DNA from: Fibrivirga algicola
GTDB taxonomy: Bacteria; Bacteroidota; Bacteroidia; Cytophagales; Spirosomataceae
Direction of reading: 5' to 3'
DNA length: 64,000 bases
NCBI RefSeq assembly: GCF_011742925.1
Contig: NZ_WAEL01000001.1
Location: forward strand, 62,001-126,000
How positions within the stretch are numbered: position 1 is the first letter of the stretch; each line of letters starts with the position of its first letter. Position numbers and translations under genes: made by a program. The notes under the pieces were generated by a model that saw nothing but the letters and a program-made list of their open reading frames with translations, had not been told where the DNA came from and did no database searches. Below, piece by piece: positions 18,186 to 27,850 of the stretch.

Positions 18186-19298
18186 ATGAAAGAGATTTCC
18201 AATATCCTGACTGCTTACCAAAACATGAATCCGGCCACCACTAAAGCGGCTCTGGCTACAGTGGTTCGGGTTGAAGGATCGTCGTACCGGCGAACGGGCG
18301 CCCGAATGCTGATCATGGATAATGGTATGTGGGTTGGCGGCATAAGTGGCGGGTGCCTGGAAGGAGATGCCCTCAAACGCGCCCGACTGGCTATGGCCCA
18401 GGCCAGGCCCACGCTGGTCACTTACGATACCACCGACGATGATGCCTATCAGATTGGCGTTGGACTAGGCTGTAACGGCATCATCGACGTGCTGATTGCA
18501 CCGATCAACGAGGCTGAGCCCACCGCCATCAACCTGCTGAAAGATTGTGTTACCAGCGACCGGCAAACTCACATCTTGCTCACCGTTACCCAGGTGAATG
18601 GCTTGGTTGAGGGGCTCACCATTGGTGATATGCGGGTGTATTCGGGCCCCGACAGTCTGTCTGTATTCGGTGATGAGCAGGCAATCGAACTGCTCGACAA
18701 CGTTGTGCGGAAGTACATCGCCAAAGGGAAGTCCGCTCCCGTGAGCCTCGGTTTATCTGACGGCCGGTCAATCGAACTGTTTGTAGAAGTAATTCCGCCC
18801 GTGCCGCATGTGGTGGTCATGGGCCAGCAATACGATGTGTACCCACTGGTGCGCCTGATCAATGAGTTGGGCTGGCAGGCAACGGTGGTAGCTAACCCGC
18901 AGAAGATAACGAAGGCGTTTTTCAGCCAGGCTAACGCCCTGGTTGCCCCCGCTGACTTCGATACGATCCCCATCGATGAACAAACAGCATTTATCCTGAT
19001 GGCCCATGATTTCAACACCGACCGGGCCAATCTGCCCAAAGCGCTGGCCACCAATGCGCCGTTTGTGGGCGTGCTTGGTCCACGGGTACGTACCGAGCGT
19101 ATGGTGACGGAATTAGCCGCTGAAGGTGTATTCATTAGCTTGGAAGAACGGGTACACGCGCCGGTTGGCCTCGACATTGGGGCTACCTCACCCGAAGAAA
19201 TTGCCCTGTCGATCGTTGCCGAAATAAAAGCGGTGTTATCTGGCCGCGATGGCTCGTCGCTTCGATTACGGCAGGCTCCTATTCACGAACGCGAGTAA
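18186..19298 (+). CDS. XdhC/CoxI family molybdenum-cofactor maturation protein
   Basis: About 370 residues. The N-terminal XdhC/CoxI domain includes ATVVRVEGSSYRRTGARMLI, GGISGGCLEGD and LGCNGIIDVLI. The C-terminal Rossmann-like domain begins near VVMGQQYDVYPLVRL and ends with HAPVGLDIGATSPEEIALSIVAEI, which is diagnostic. XdhC binds molybdenum cofactor, promotes its sulfuration and inserts it into xanthine-dehydrogenase-type enzymes. GTG 18147 would add thirteen basic residues; ATG 18186 is preferred. The desulfurase gene follows after nine bases, which fits a dedicated sulfuration pair. A likely client is the hydroxylase at 54154-56828. Confidence 0.9.
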   Translation: MKEISNILTAYQNMNPATTKAALATVVRVEGSSYRRTGARMLIMDNGMWVGGISGGCLEGDALKRARLAMAQARPTLVTYDTTDDDAYQIGVGLGCNGIIDVLIAPINEAEPTAINLLKDCVTSDRQTHILLTVTQVNGLVEGLTIGDMRVYSGPDSLSVFGDEQAIELLDNVVRKYIAKGKSAPVSLGLSDGRSIELFVEVIPPVPHVVVMGQQYDVYPLVRLINELGWQATVVANPQKITKAFFSQANALVAPADFDTIPIDEQTAFILMAHDFNTDRANLPKALATNAPFVGVLGPRVRTERMVTELAAEGVFISLEERVHAPVGLDIGATSPEEIALSIVAEIKAVLSGRDGSSLRLRQAPIHERE

Positions 19299-19307
19299 GC
19301 AGCGCCC

Positions 19308-20465
19308 ATGCACTACCCCATCTACCTGGATTACAACGCCACTACACCCGTTGATCAGCGAGTGCTCGACGTGATGTTGCCTTACCTGACTACGCATTTT
19401 GGTAACGCGGCCTCTCGAACGCACGTATTTGGCCTGAAAGCCGAAGAAGGCGTTGATCGGGCGCGGCGACAGGTAGCGGCCCTGCTGGGTGCCCTGCCCA
19501 ACGAACTGGTGTTTACCAGCGGGGCTACCGAGTCGATCAATCTGGCGCTGAAAGGCGTATTTGAAGCTAATACGCATCGGGGAAACCACATCATCACCGT
19601 TGCCACCGAGCATAAGGCCGTGCTGGACACCTGCCAGCATTTGGAACAACTTGGGGCCGAGGTAACGTACCTGCCTCCCGGCGCCGATGGGCTTATTTCG
19701 GTTGAGCAGGTGGCGGCGGCGCTTCGCCCGGATACCATACTGATCTCGGTAATGCTGGCCAACAACGAAACGGGCGTTATACAGCCGCTGGCCGACATTG
19801 CTGCCCTGGCGAAGCAACACAATAGCCTGGTGCATACCGACGCTACCCAGGCGGTTGGCAAGCTGCCTATCAACCTGGCTGATCTGCCAGTTGATCTGCT
19901 TAGTTTCTCAGGCCATAAATTCTACGCCCCTAAAGGCATTGGCGGCTTGTTCGTTCGGCAAAAAACGCGTCTTGTTGCTCAACAGGATGGGGGGCGGCAC
20001 GAGCGTGGCCGCCGGTCGGGTACGCTGAACGTACCCGGCATTGTGGCAATGGGGCAAGCTGCCGAATTGGCTCAAACCCTGCTGGTCGATGAATCCAGCC
20101 GTCTCACCCAACTACGCGATCGGCTGGAAGCGGGTATCCTCGCCCAACTGCCCGGCGTGCAGGTAACTGGTAGCAAAAGCCATCGACTACCAAATACGAC
20201 TAATCTGGCCTTCGCGCAGGTCGATGGAGAGGCGCTATTGATGAGCCTGAATGACATTGCCGTGTCGAACGGATCGGCCTGCACCGCCGCGTCTACTGAT
20301 CCGTCACACGTGCTGAAAGCCATGGGCCTCCCCGACGACCTGGCCTATAGCTCGGTGCGCTTCAGTCTGGGACGTTTTACGACCGAAACCGATATCGAAC
20401 AGGCAATACAGCAGGTAGTACAGGTAGTTAGTCGGTTGCGAAATGTCGTTTCGGCCGTTCATTGA
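19308..20465 (+). CDS. Cysteine desulfurase, NifS/IscS family
   Basis: A 385-residue PLP enzyme: YLDYNATTP at the N-terminus, TSGATESIN, EHKAVLD (His102), HTDATQAVGK, PLP-Lys204 in SGHKFYAPKG, and catalytic Cys325 in NGSACTAAS. It removes sulfur from L-cysteine as a persulfide on Cys325. Its position nine bases behind xdhC suggests the sulfur is delivered to molybdenum cofactor, as for NifS4 with XdhC in Rhodobacter capsulatus, rather than to general Fe-S assembly. No iscU or suf genes are nearby. The role is inference; the enzyme class is firm. Confidence 0.93.
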   Translation: MHYPIYLDYNATTPVDQRVLDVMLPYLTTHFGNAASRTHVFGLKAEEGVDRARRQVAALLGALPNELVFTSGATESINLALKGVFEANTHRGNHIITVATEHKAVLDTCQHLEQLGAEVTYLPPGADGLISVEQVAAALRPDTILISVMLANNETGVIQPLADIAALAKQHNSLVHTDATQAVGKLPINLADLPVDLLSFSGHKFYAPKGIGGLFVRQKTRLVAQQDGGRHERGRRSGTLNVPGIVAMGQAAELAQTLLVDESSRLTQLRDRLEAGILAQLPGVQVTGSKSHRLPNTTNLAFAQVDGEALLMSLNDIAVSNGSACTAASTDPSHVLKAMGLPDDLAYSSVRFSLGRFTTETDIEQAIQQVVQVVSRLRNVVSAVH

Positions 20466-20550
20466 CCGCGATAGACCAATAGGAAGTAAAAAAACGTCTA
20501 AACGATCTGCCTTCAATACAGGCTCACTGGATCGCCTGATTATCCCCTGT

Positions 20551-20590
20551 AAAACCCTGATCTACCGTATAAGTAGGTCAGGGTTTTTTT
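20551..20590 (+). terminator. Rho-independent terminator after the cysteine desulfurase
   Basis: Fifteen-bp stem with one wobble, AAAACCCTGATCTAC (20551-20565) with GTAGGTCAGGGTTTT (20573-20587), followed by T residues to 20590. It closes the xdhC-desulfurase transcript. Confidence 0.85.
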
Positions 20591-20984
20591 ATGCGCAGTC
20601 AATTTGTGTATACTCCTTCTGTGGTTGGGTTAAATTAATAAACGAATAGTACCATTTTTTGCGCCAGTGCTGATAAAGGTAACTTCTCTAACCTGCTACA
20701 AATAGAGCTTTGTTACTGATGATATACTATTTTGAAAAATTGATATTACGCCAATAAATATTTTGAATTATTAAATAATTTAAGAATTTGATATAGGTTA
20801 ATTCGAATGATGTAGTAGTTTTAATGGCGGTCAGTAAAGCAATTTCCCCCAATCAATCCAGTCATTTTGTAAAGTGAATACGACAGGACCAGTCGCTAGC
20901 TGGTCAGTCTCAAGTCATTTTTTAGTGCTTTTTTATTGGAATAGTTATAGTTTATTCTCTCTCAATCTCTAAATACAACCCAAC
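20591..20984 (+). promoter_or_regulatory. AT-rich leader region upstream of susC
   Basis: About 394 bases, clearly more AT-rich than the rest of the window (especially 20700-20830), with no credible gene. Near-consensus -7 boxes exist (for example TCATTTTG at 20862 and TAGTTTTA near 20815) but none has a correctly spaced -33 TTTG, so I do not name a promoter. Long AT-rich leaders before susC genes commonly hold the promoter and regulator sites. Confidence 0.35.
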
Positions 20985-23900
20985 ATGAATAGAATACTAT
21001 CTGCAATCTGTTACTTGTCGATTCTACTAGGTTGTAGCCTTCTGGGGCACGCACAGGATCGAACTTTATCCGGACGGGTACTCTCTAAGTCAGATGGGAC
21101 GGGCCTGCCCGGTGCCAACGTCATTATTAAAGGCACCGACCGGGGTAGCACCACAAATGCTAACGGTGAGTTTACGCTTAATGCCCAGCCAAACGCCACG
21201 CTGGTTGTCTCGTACATTGGATACAAGCCTATCGAGATCGCGGTTGGTAACAACACAAACCTGTCGGTGACGCTGGAAGAAGATGCGTCTATTCTGGGCG
21301 AAGTGGTGGTAACGGCCCTGGGGATTACCCGTGAAAAAAAGGCGCTGGGCTACTCGGTGCAGGAGGTCAACGGTAAGCAGTTAACCCAGGCGCGCGAAAC
21401 AAACCTCGTCAATTCGCTGTCGGGGCGGATCGCCGGGGTGCAGGTAACGGGCTCAAACGGTGCTCCCGGTGCCTCGTCGCGGGTACTGATTCGGGGTTCT
21501 AACTCGATCGGCAGCAATAATCAGCCGCTCTTTGTTGTCGACGGGGTACCCATCGATAACAGCAACATTGGCTCTGGTACGGCAGTCGATTATGGCAACG
21601 GTGCCGCGTCGATCAACCCGGATGATATCGAGAACATCAGCGTGCTGAAAGGGCCAAGCGCGGCTGCACTTTACGGCTCGCGGGGCGCCAACGGCGTTAT
21701 CCTGATTACGCTGAAAAGCGGTAAAGGATCGAAAGGAATTGGCGTTGCCATTAACTCCAACACCACCTTCGACACCCCGTTTCGCCAGCCTGAGTGGCAA
21801 AATGAATATGGGCAGGGTGCCAAAGGAACGTTCAGGTACGTTGATGGCCGGGGCGCTGGTATCAACGACGGTGTCGACGAAAGCTGGGGCCCTAAATTGG
21901 ATGGTCGGCTCATCGAGCAGTTTGACTCGCCCATTGTCAACGGCGTTCGGCAGGCCACACCCTGGATTGCCCATCCCGACAACGTGAACCAGTTTTATCG
22001 GACCGGCCGCACGCTGACCAACAACGTATCATTGACCGGTGGCAGCGACAAAGGCGATTTCCGGCTGTCGTATACCGAATTGAGCCAGAATGGGATATTG
22101 CCCAATACCGATTACCGCCGCCGTACTGTAGCCCTCAACGCGGGCTGGAACCTGACCGACAAACTGAGCATTCGGGCGACGGGTAACTACGTAAACGATG
22201 GCAGCGACAACCGCACTAACTGGGGACTTTACTTTATCTGGTTTGGCCGACAGGTCGATATGGAAAGCCTGAAAAACTACCAGGCTCCCGGCAGCATCTA
22301 CCAGCGCAACTGGAACGACAACTACTGGACCAACCCGTACTACCAGCTTAATGTGAGTGCCCGGGAGAACGCCAAAGACCGGTTGTTTGGTAACGTAGCC
22401 GTGACCTACAAATTCACGCCCTGGCTGGCGCTGACGGCCCGTTCAGGAACAGACTTCTATCAGGACCGTCGCAAAACAAAGAACGCGGCGCGTACTTCGA
22501 ACCTGTTCGACAGCTACAACGAAGACCTGATTTTTGTGCAGGAATCGAACTCTGATTTCTTGTTGAACGCCAACCGTAAATTCGGCGATTTCGATATCAC
22601 GGCCAACGTAGGTGGTAACCACCGCGCCAACTTCACCCAGCGCAACTACACGGGGGCTACCGAACTGGCCATTCCACGCGTCTGGAACATCGGTAACTCA
22701 CGTCAGCGGCCCGTTACGGATGGCACGATGTACTCGCGCAAAGTCATCAACAGCGTGTATGCCTCATCGAACGTTGGCTTCCGGAACTTCCTCTTCCTGG
22801 ATGTAACCGTTCGCAACGACTGGTCGAGCACGTTGCCAGCCGATAACCTGTCGTACTTCTATCCATCGGCGGCATTGAGCGCGGTATTGACCGATATGTT
22901 CAAGTCAAATTCAGACGTGCTGTCGTTTGCGAAAGTGCGTGCTGGCGTGGCCCGGGTGGGCAACGATACCGATCCGTATAACCTGCTGCAGACTTACAAC
23001 TACGCCAGCGCCTGGGGATCAACACCGTCGCTGGCCGAAAGTAACGCTATGCTCAACGCGGCGCTCAAGCCTGAACTGACCGACTCGTATGAGATCGGGG
23101 CCGAGGTAAAACTGTGGAACAACCGCGTTGGCGTCGATGTGACGTACTACGATAAACAGTCGTATAACCAGATTCTGAACGTCAACATCTCTAACGCAAC
23201 GGGCTTCTCGTCGAAACTGTTGAACGCAGGCCGCCTGCAAAACAAGGGTATTGAAATTCAACTGACGGGCTCACCGGTAAAAACGGCCAACTTCCAGTGG
23301 GACGTAGCCGTAAACTGGGCGCGGAACCAGAACAAAGTTGTTGAACTAGCCGAGGGGCTGGACACATATACCTTGGGCAGCGTTCGGGGGATGACCGTCG
23401 AAGCCCGCATCGGGCAACCGTACGGTACGTTCTTCGGGCAGGGTTTCCTGCGCGATCCGTCGGGCAACATCGTGTATGATAACAGCGGTTACCCGCGTGT
23501 AGACCCGGTTCGGCGCATATTGGGCAACTTCACGCCCCGTTGGATTGGCGGCATTCAGAACACGTTTACCTACAAAAACTTGGCGCTGAGCACGCTGATC
23601 GATGCCAAAGCGGGTGGTGATATCTTCTCGCAGACGATCAACATTGGTCGGTATACGGGCGTGTTGGCCGAAACAACGCTTGGCCGCGAAACGGGCATTG
23701 TTGGTCAGGGCGTTGTAAATACCGGAACGCCCGAAAATCCGATATACGTACCCAACACCAAATCGATCTCGTCGGAAGAATGGCATCACAAGTACTACCT
23801 GTTGACCAATAACGAAAACACGATTTTCGACGGTAGCTACGTAAAACTGCGCGAGGTTCGGCTGACCTACCGCCTGCCGGGCAAAGTATTCAGCCGCCTG

Positions 23901-24077
23901 CCTTTCCGCGATATCACCATTTCGGCCGTTGGTCGTAACCTGGCGCTGTTGTACAGCAACCTACCACATATCGACCCGGAAACCAGCTATTACAACGATG
24001 GCAACCTGCAGGGTATCGAAAACGGGCAAACTCCCTCAACGCGCTCCATCGGTTTCAACGTCAGCTTCAGCCTATAA
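20985..24077 (+). CDS. SusC/RagA family TonB-linked outer-membrane receptor
   Basis: A 1030-residue outer-membrane transporter. It has a signal peptide (ILLGCSLLGHA), a carboxypeptidase-regulatory-like domain (about 25-110: LSGRVLSKSDGTGLPGANVIIKGT begins it), a TonB-box-like segment (EVVVTALGITREKKALGYS), a plug domain (NSLSGRIAGVQV, VLIRGSNSIGSNNQPLFVVDGV), then a 22-strand barrel ending in FNVSFSL. With SusD it should import oligomers too large for porins, powered by TonB. The partner gene follows after a 83-base spacer containing a hairpin. The dipeptidase downstream suggests peptide rather than glycan cargo; this is inference. Confidence 0.95.
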   Translation: MNRILSAICYLSILLGCSLLGHAQDRTLSGRVLSKSDGTGLPGANVIIKGTDRGSTTNANGEFTLNAQPNATLVVSYIGYKPIEIAVGNNTNLSVTLEEDASILGEVVVTALGITREKKALGYSVQEVNGKQLTQARETNLVNSLSGRIAGVQVTGSNGAPGASSRVLIRGSNSIGSNNQPLFVVDGVPIDNSNIGSGTAVDYGNGAASINPDDIENISVLKGPSAAALYGSRGANGVILITLKSGKGSKGIGVAINSNTTFDTPFRQPEWQNEYGQGAKGTFRYVDGRGAGINDGVDESWGPKLDGRLIEQFDSPIVNGVRQATPWIAHPDNVNQFYRTGRTLTNNVSLTGGSDKGDFRLSYTELSQNGILPNTDYRRRTVALNAGWNLTDKLSIRATGNYVNDGSDNRTNWGLYFIWFGRQVDMESLKNYQAPGSIYQRNWNDNYWTNPYYQLNVSARENAKDRLFGNVAVTYKFTPWLALTARSGTDFYQDRRKTKNAARTSNLFDSYNEDLIFVQESNSDFLLNANRKFGDFDITANVGGNHRANFTQRNYTGATELAIPRVWNIGNSRQRPVTDGTMYSRKVINSVYASSNVGFRNFLFLDVTVRNDWSSTLPADNLSYFYPSAALSAVLTDMFKSNSDVLSFAKVRAGVARVGNDTDPYNLLQTYNYASAWGSTPSLAESNAMLNAALKPELTDSYEIGAEVKLWNNRVGVDVTYYDKQSYNQILNVNISNATGFSSKLLNAGRLQNKGIEIQLTGSPVKTANFQWDVAVNWARNQNKVVELAEGLDTYTLGSVRGMTVEARIGQPYGTFFGQGFLRDPSGNIVYDNSGYPRVDPVRRILGNFTPRWIGGIQNTFTYKNLALSTLIDAKAGGDIFSQTINIGRYTGVLAETTLGRETGIVGQGVVNTGTPENPIYVPNTKSISSEEWHHKYYLLTNNENTIFDGSYVKLREVRLTYRLPGKVFSRLPFRDITISAVGRNLALLYSNLPHIDPETSYYNDGNLQGIENGQTPSTRSIGFNVSFSL

Positions 24078-24089
24078 ATCACAGGTCGG

Positions 24090-24134
24090 TAGTCAACGGC
24101 CGACGGGCCTGAACGCCCCGTCAGCCGTTGACTA
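24090..24134 (+). repeat. Stem-loop between susC and susD
   Basis: Outer arms TAGTCAACGGC (24090-24100) and GCCGTTGACTA (24124-24134) pair perfectly over 11 bp. After one mismatch an inner 6-bp stem GACGGG/CCCGTC (24102-24107, 24117-24122) closes on a 9-base loop. It begins 13 bases after the susC stop and lacks a T-run, so it looks more like an RNA-stability or processing element than a terminator. Confidence 0.65.
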
Positions 24135-24160
24135 GGCGCCCATCAGATCAACTCCGAATC

Positions 24161-25621
24161 ATGAAACGAATCATTTATTCGCTCCGCTATAAAGCCGCAC
24201 TGGCTAGTCTGTTTCTGGGCATGTCTGCCTGCACCGGTGAGTTTGCCGAAATCAATACCAACCCCAACACCCCGACCAATGCCTCGGCCGACCTGTTTAT
24301 GCCGCACGGTATTCAGACCGCCGTTGATGCGTATTGGGGTGGCTCATTGGGTATGGACGTAGGCGATGGCTTTTCGCAGCACTGGGCCCGGATTCAGTAC
24401 ACCGACATTGATCAGTACACCGTGACCAACGACGTTGCCAATACGGGCTGGCAGACCCTGTACATCGAGTCAATAGCTGACTACCAGCGTATTTATAAGA
24501 TCGGTCAGCAAACCGGCAACACCAATTACCAGGCGGTCGCCGTCATCATGCGGTCGTGGGCTTTTTCGGTGCTCACAGATGTATACGGTGATATTCCCTA
24601 CAAACAGGCCATTCAGGGCCTGGAAGGTACGTTACAGCCCAAATATGACGCCCAGAAAGACGTATATGCCGGTCTGGTCGCTGAATTGAAAGCAGCAGGT
24701 GAACAGATCGACGTGGCCGACAAGAGCAAAGCGATTGGCGGTGATATCCTGTTTAGCGGCGACCTGACCAAGTGGCGGAAATTTGCCAACACCCTGAGTT
24801 TGCGTATCCTGAACCGGATGCTGGGCAAGGCCGATTCGCCCATCGATGCCAAGGCCGAAATCGAGCGTATTCTGAAAGATCCGGCCAAATACCCGACGCT
24901 AGCCTCGAATGCCGATAACGTTCAACTCGTGTACCTGGCTGCCGCACCAAGCAACAACCCCGTTAATGAAAACCGCAAAACCCGCGACGATCACCGGGTT
25001 GGCGCTACGCTGGTTAACAAGATGAAGGCACTGGGCGATGCCCGCCTGGCCGTGTATGCAAACGCACCTGCCGATGGGGGCGATTACAAAGGCGTACCGA
25101 ATGGATTGGCCGCCTCTGACGCCAACTCGCTGGGCCTTTCGAAGACGTCGAAAGTGGGAAATTACTTTGTCGCGGCCACAGCACCGGGTGTGCTGCTGAG
25201 CTACGCCGAATCGCTGTTCATCAAAGCCGAATTTGCCTATAAGGGCATCGCAGCAGCGGGCGACGCTGCAACGCTGTATACAGATGCCATCAAGGCGTCG
25301 CATAGCCAGTATGGGCTAACGGCGTCACCCACGTACCTGACTGCTAATACCTTCGCGGGGGGAACGGCTGGTTACACGCAGTTGATGGAACAAAAATGGA
25401 TTGCGCTCTTCGGCCAGGGTGTGGAAGCCTGGACGGAGTTCCGCCGGACGGGTATTCCGGCCCTTACCCCGCCTGCCCTGAACACGAACCTCAATGTGAT
25501 TCCAACCCGCTTGCCGTATCCCGGTTCGGAAGAGTCGCTGAACCGCGTCAACTTCAACGAAGCACTGACCCGGCAAGGTGGTCAAAATACGATGCGGATG
25601 AAGTTGTGGTTCGCTAAGTAA
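24161..25621 (+). CDS. SusD/RagB family nutrient-binding outer-membrane lipoprotein
   Basis: About 486 residues with a lipoprotein signal ending in LFLGMSACTGEF (lipobox Cys). The TPR-like SusD architecture shows as helices around YQRIYKIGQQTGNTNYQAVAVIM and WAFSVLTDVYGDIPYKQA, and near the C-terminus QLMEQKWIALFGQGVEAWTEFRRTG, which is typical of the SusD-like_2 group. It caps the SusC barrel on the cell surface and binds the cargo. An eleven-codon longer frame lacks a signal, so ATG 24161 is chosen. Confidence 0.94.
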   Translation: MKRIIYSLRYKAALASLFLGMSACTGEFAEINTNPNTPTNASADLFMPHGIQTAVDAYWGGSLGMDVGDGFSQHWARIQYTDIDQYTVTNDVANTGWQTLYIESIADYQRIYKIGQQTGNTNYQAVAVIMRSWAFSVLTDVYGDIPYKQAIQGLEGTLQPKYDAQKDVYAGLVAELKAAGEQIDVADKSKAIGGDILFSGDLTKWRKFANTLSLRILNRMLGKADSPIDAKAEIERILKDPAKYPTLASNADNVQLVYLAAAPSNNPVNENRKTRDDHRVGATLVNKMKALGDARLAVYANAPADGGDYKGVPNGLAASDANSLGLSKTSKVGNYFVAATAPGVLLSYAESLFIKAEFAYKGIAAAGDAATLYTDAIKASHSQYGLTASPTYLTANTFAGGTAGYTQLMEQKWIALFGQGVEAWTEFRRTGIPALTPPALNTNLNVIPTRLPYPGSEESLNRVNFNEALTRQGGQNTMRMKLWFAK

Positions 25622-25651
25622 TTGATTGATAATGGATTATTTGTAAAAATT

Positions 25652-25725
25652 ATTGCTTCATTTGGCGCGTTACTTCGACTAGGCTCAGCGCTTACCTGAC
25701 GAAGTAACGCGCCAAGTGAAGCAAT
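25652..25725. repeat. 26-bp inverted repeat between susD and the dipeptidase gene
   Basis: Arms 25652-25677 and 25700-25725 pair over 26 bases with a single G-U type difference, around a 22-base loop. It starts 30 bases after the susD stop. It lacks a long T-run, so attenuation or 3'-end protection of susCD mRNA is as likely as full termination. Its sequence is unrelated to the GTTGCGCTGC family. Confidence 0.7.
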
Positions 25726-25752
25726 ACAGTACCTTCCCCAACTCATACAAGT

Positions 25753-27024
25753 ATGAAAAACCAGTTATATACGGCGGCTTGTCTGGCGCTGTTTTCGTTG
25801 TCGGCTTCTGCCCAAAACGAGAAGGCACTTCTGAAAAAAGCGCACAAGATTCACGACAAAGCCTTCACCGTTGATACGCACGCCGATACGCCCATGCTCC
25901 TGTCGCGGGGTGGGTTCGACGTGACGAAAGACAACGACGCCCGCCAGACAAACAGCAAAGTCGACTACCCGCGGATGAAGCGGGGTGGTCTTGATGCCAT
26001 TTTCTGGGCTGTATATCTGGGGCAGGGCCCACGCACCCCCGAAGGCCACGAAACGGCGAAGAAGAAAGCACTGGGTGTCTTCGATGCGGTGCACACCACG
26101 CTCAAAAACACGGCTTCGGACGCGGCGCTGGCTACCACGCCCGACGACGCTTACCAGATTGGGAAAACCGGCAAACGGGTGATTTTTATTGGTGTCGAGA
26201 ACGGCTATCCGATGGGCCACGATATCAGCTTGCTGAAGCAATTTTACGACCTCGGTGCCCGCTATATGACCCTTTGCCATTCCAGCAATAACGACATCTG
26301 CGATTCATCGACCGACCCGAAAGGAGCTGAGTACCAGGGTCTGAGCCCACTAGGCGAGCAGGTAGTAGCAGAAATGAACCGGCTGGGTATGATGGTCGAC
26401 GTGTCGCACGTGTCCGACTCAACGTTTTATGACGTCGTGCGGCTATCGAACGTACCCATCATTGCCTCGCATTCGGGGGCCAAGGCCATCTGTAATCACC
26501 CCCGCAACCTGACCGACGATATGCTGCGGGCACTGGCTAAAAACGGGGGCGTGGTCCAGTTAAACCTACTGAGCGATTACATCAAAACCATTCCTGCCAG
26601 CCCCGAGCGCGAAGCCGCCCTGAAAACGGTACTTGATAAATGGGGTGTTGCTGATCGTCGTGCGCTGATGGGGGCCATGAGCAGACTATCGGAGGAGGAT
26701 CAGAAAAAAGCGCGCGCCGAGTTTATGGCTGTCAACCAGAAATACCCGATACAGCTGGCTACAGTGAAAGATGCCGTTGACCACATCGATCATATCGTGA
26801 AGGTGATTGGCATCGAACACGTGGGCATGGGTGCCGATTTCGACGGTGGCGGCGCACTGGCCGACTGCTTCGATGTGAGTCAATATGAGAACGTGACCAT
26901 CGAATTAGTGCGGCGTGGCTATTCGAAGAAAGACATCGAAAAAATCTGGAGTGGCAACTTCTTCCGGGTCATGAAAGCGGTCGAGAAAGGAAAAAACCGG
27001 ACACGTGAGTTAGCCAGTAAGTAG
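25753..27024 (+). CDS. Secreted membrane-dipeptidase-like enzyme (peptidase M19)
   Basis: A 423-residue zinc dipeptidase with a signal peptide (LFSLSASAQ). Metal ligands are seen in VDTHADTPML (HxD), FIGVENGYPMG (bridging Glu), VDVSHVSD, and IIASHSGAKAICNHPRNL. The C-terminus has GMGADFDGGGAL. M19 enzymes hydrolyse dipeptides, including those with a C-terminal D-residue. Placement behind SusCD points to periplasmic processing of imported peptides or peptidoglycan fragments. It is convergent with the DUF1223 gene, 21 bases from its stop. Confidence 0.93.
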   Translation: MKNQLYTAACLALFSLSASAQNEKALLKKAHKIHDKAFTVDTHADTPMLLSRGGFDVTKDNDARQTNSKVDYPRMKRGGLDAIFWAVYLGQGPRTPEGHETAKKKALGVFDAVHTTLKNTASDAALATTPDDAYQIGKTGKRVIFIGVENGYPMGHDISLLKQFYDLGARYMTLCHSSNNDICDSSTDPKGAEYQGLSPLGEQVVAEMNRLGMMVDVSHVSDSTFYDVVRLSNVPIIASHSGAKAICNHPRNLTDDMLRALAKNGGVVQLNLLSDYIKTIPASPEREAALKTVLDKWGVADRRALMGAMSRLSEEDQKKARAEFMAVNQKYPIQLATVKDAVDHIDHIVKVIGIEHVGMGADFDGGGALADCFDVSQYENVTIELVRRGYSKKDIEKIWSGNFFRVMKAVEKGKNRTRELASK

Positions 27025-27045
27025 CGCGGGGCTGGCGGGGTGGTG

Positions 27046-27786
27046 TTACTTGTTGAGCGCCACCCGCGCAGCACCCAGTACCGCCAGCGTTTTTTCGTGT
27101 TGGAGGTATGTGATTACAGCACCAGCAGCCGGGTCAAAATTGGCTGGCAGAGGTAACGTAACTTGTCCACTCTCGGTGGCGCGAATGGTAGTAAAGGCCC
27201 GTACAACATTGCTGTGCGTTAAGGTGCGCCCTGCGTTTTCGCCTTTACGAACCACCGTGCTAACTGAATTACTCACTAACGCGACATTCAGAACAGCCCC
27301 CGACAACGTACCTGACAGCTTCGTCTCAACCCGCACGGATCCTCCTTCTTGAGCGGCCTTTGCTTGAATCGTAATTGGTGCCGGCTGGTTTAACGCCTCG
27401 GTCAGCAGGCTGGTCAGCCGGGCACGATTCGAGCCGACAAACACTTGTGTTCCATTCAAAATGGCCTGTGGCGTATACAGCGTTTCAAGGGCAAGCCGGC
27501 GGGCATATTGTCGTTGCCGGGCTGTAAACCGCGCATCGCTGAACGGGTCGCGCCAGCCAAGCCCATCCCAATAGTCGACGTGGAAAGACAGGGCATATAC
27601 CGGCTGCTTTGCAGCAATTGCTTTATCTGCTGTTTCCATCAATAATCGGTCGGCGGGCGGGCAACTCGAGCAACCCTGTGAGGTAAACAGTTCGATCACC
27701 GCTACCGGATGGGTTGCCGTGGGTGCGTTCGTTGCCGATAGGGGGAGCGAGACCAGTATGCTCAGTAGTAATCGATTGATTTTCAT
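27046..27786 (-). CDS. DUF1223 family thioredoxin-like periplasmic protein
   Basis: A 246-residue protein with a signal peptide (LLLSILVSLPLSATNA). The core is thioredoxin-like: VIELFTSQGCSSCPPADRLL with a CxxC pair, then FHVDYWDGLGWRDPFS and YTPQAILNG, all typical of DUF1223. The C-terminal 100 residues form a beta domain. The CSSC motif suggests a thiol-redox role in the periplasm, but no activity is established. A single gene, upstream of nothing obviously related. Confidence 0.9.
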   Translation of the reverse strand: MKINRLLLSILVSLPLSATNAPTATHPVAVIELFTSQGCSSCPPADRLLMETADKAIAAKQPVYALSFHVDYWDGLGWRDPFSDARFTARQRQYARRLALETLYTPQAILNGTQVFVGSNRARLTSLLTEALNQPAPITIQAKAAQEGGSVRVETKLSGTLSGAVLNVALVSNSVSTVVRKGENAGRTLTHSNVVRAFTTIRATESGQVTLPLPANFDPAAGAVITYLQHEKTLAVLGAARVALNK

Positions 27787-27850
27787 GCTGTTGATTTAGG
27801 GTGAGTCTGTGCGGGCAAGCACCAACATGTAGCTTGCCTAACGTATCTAC

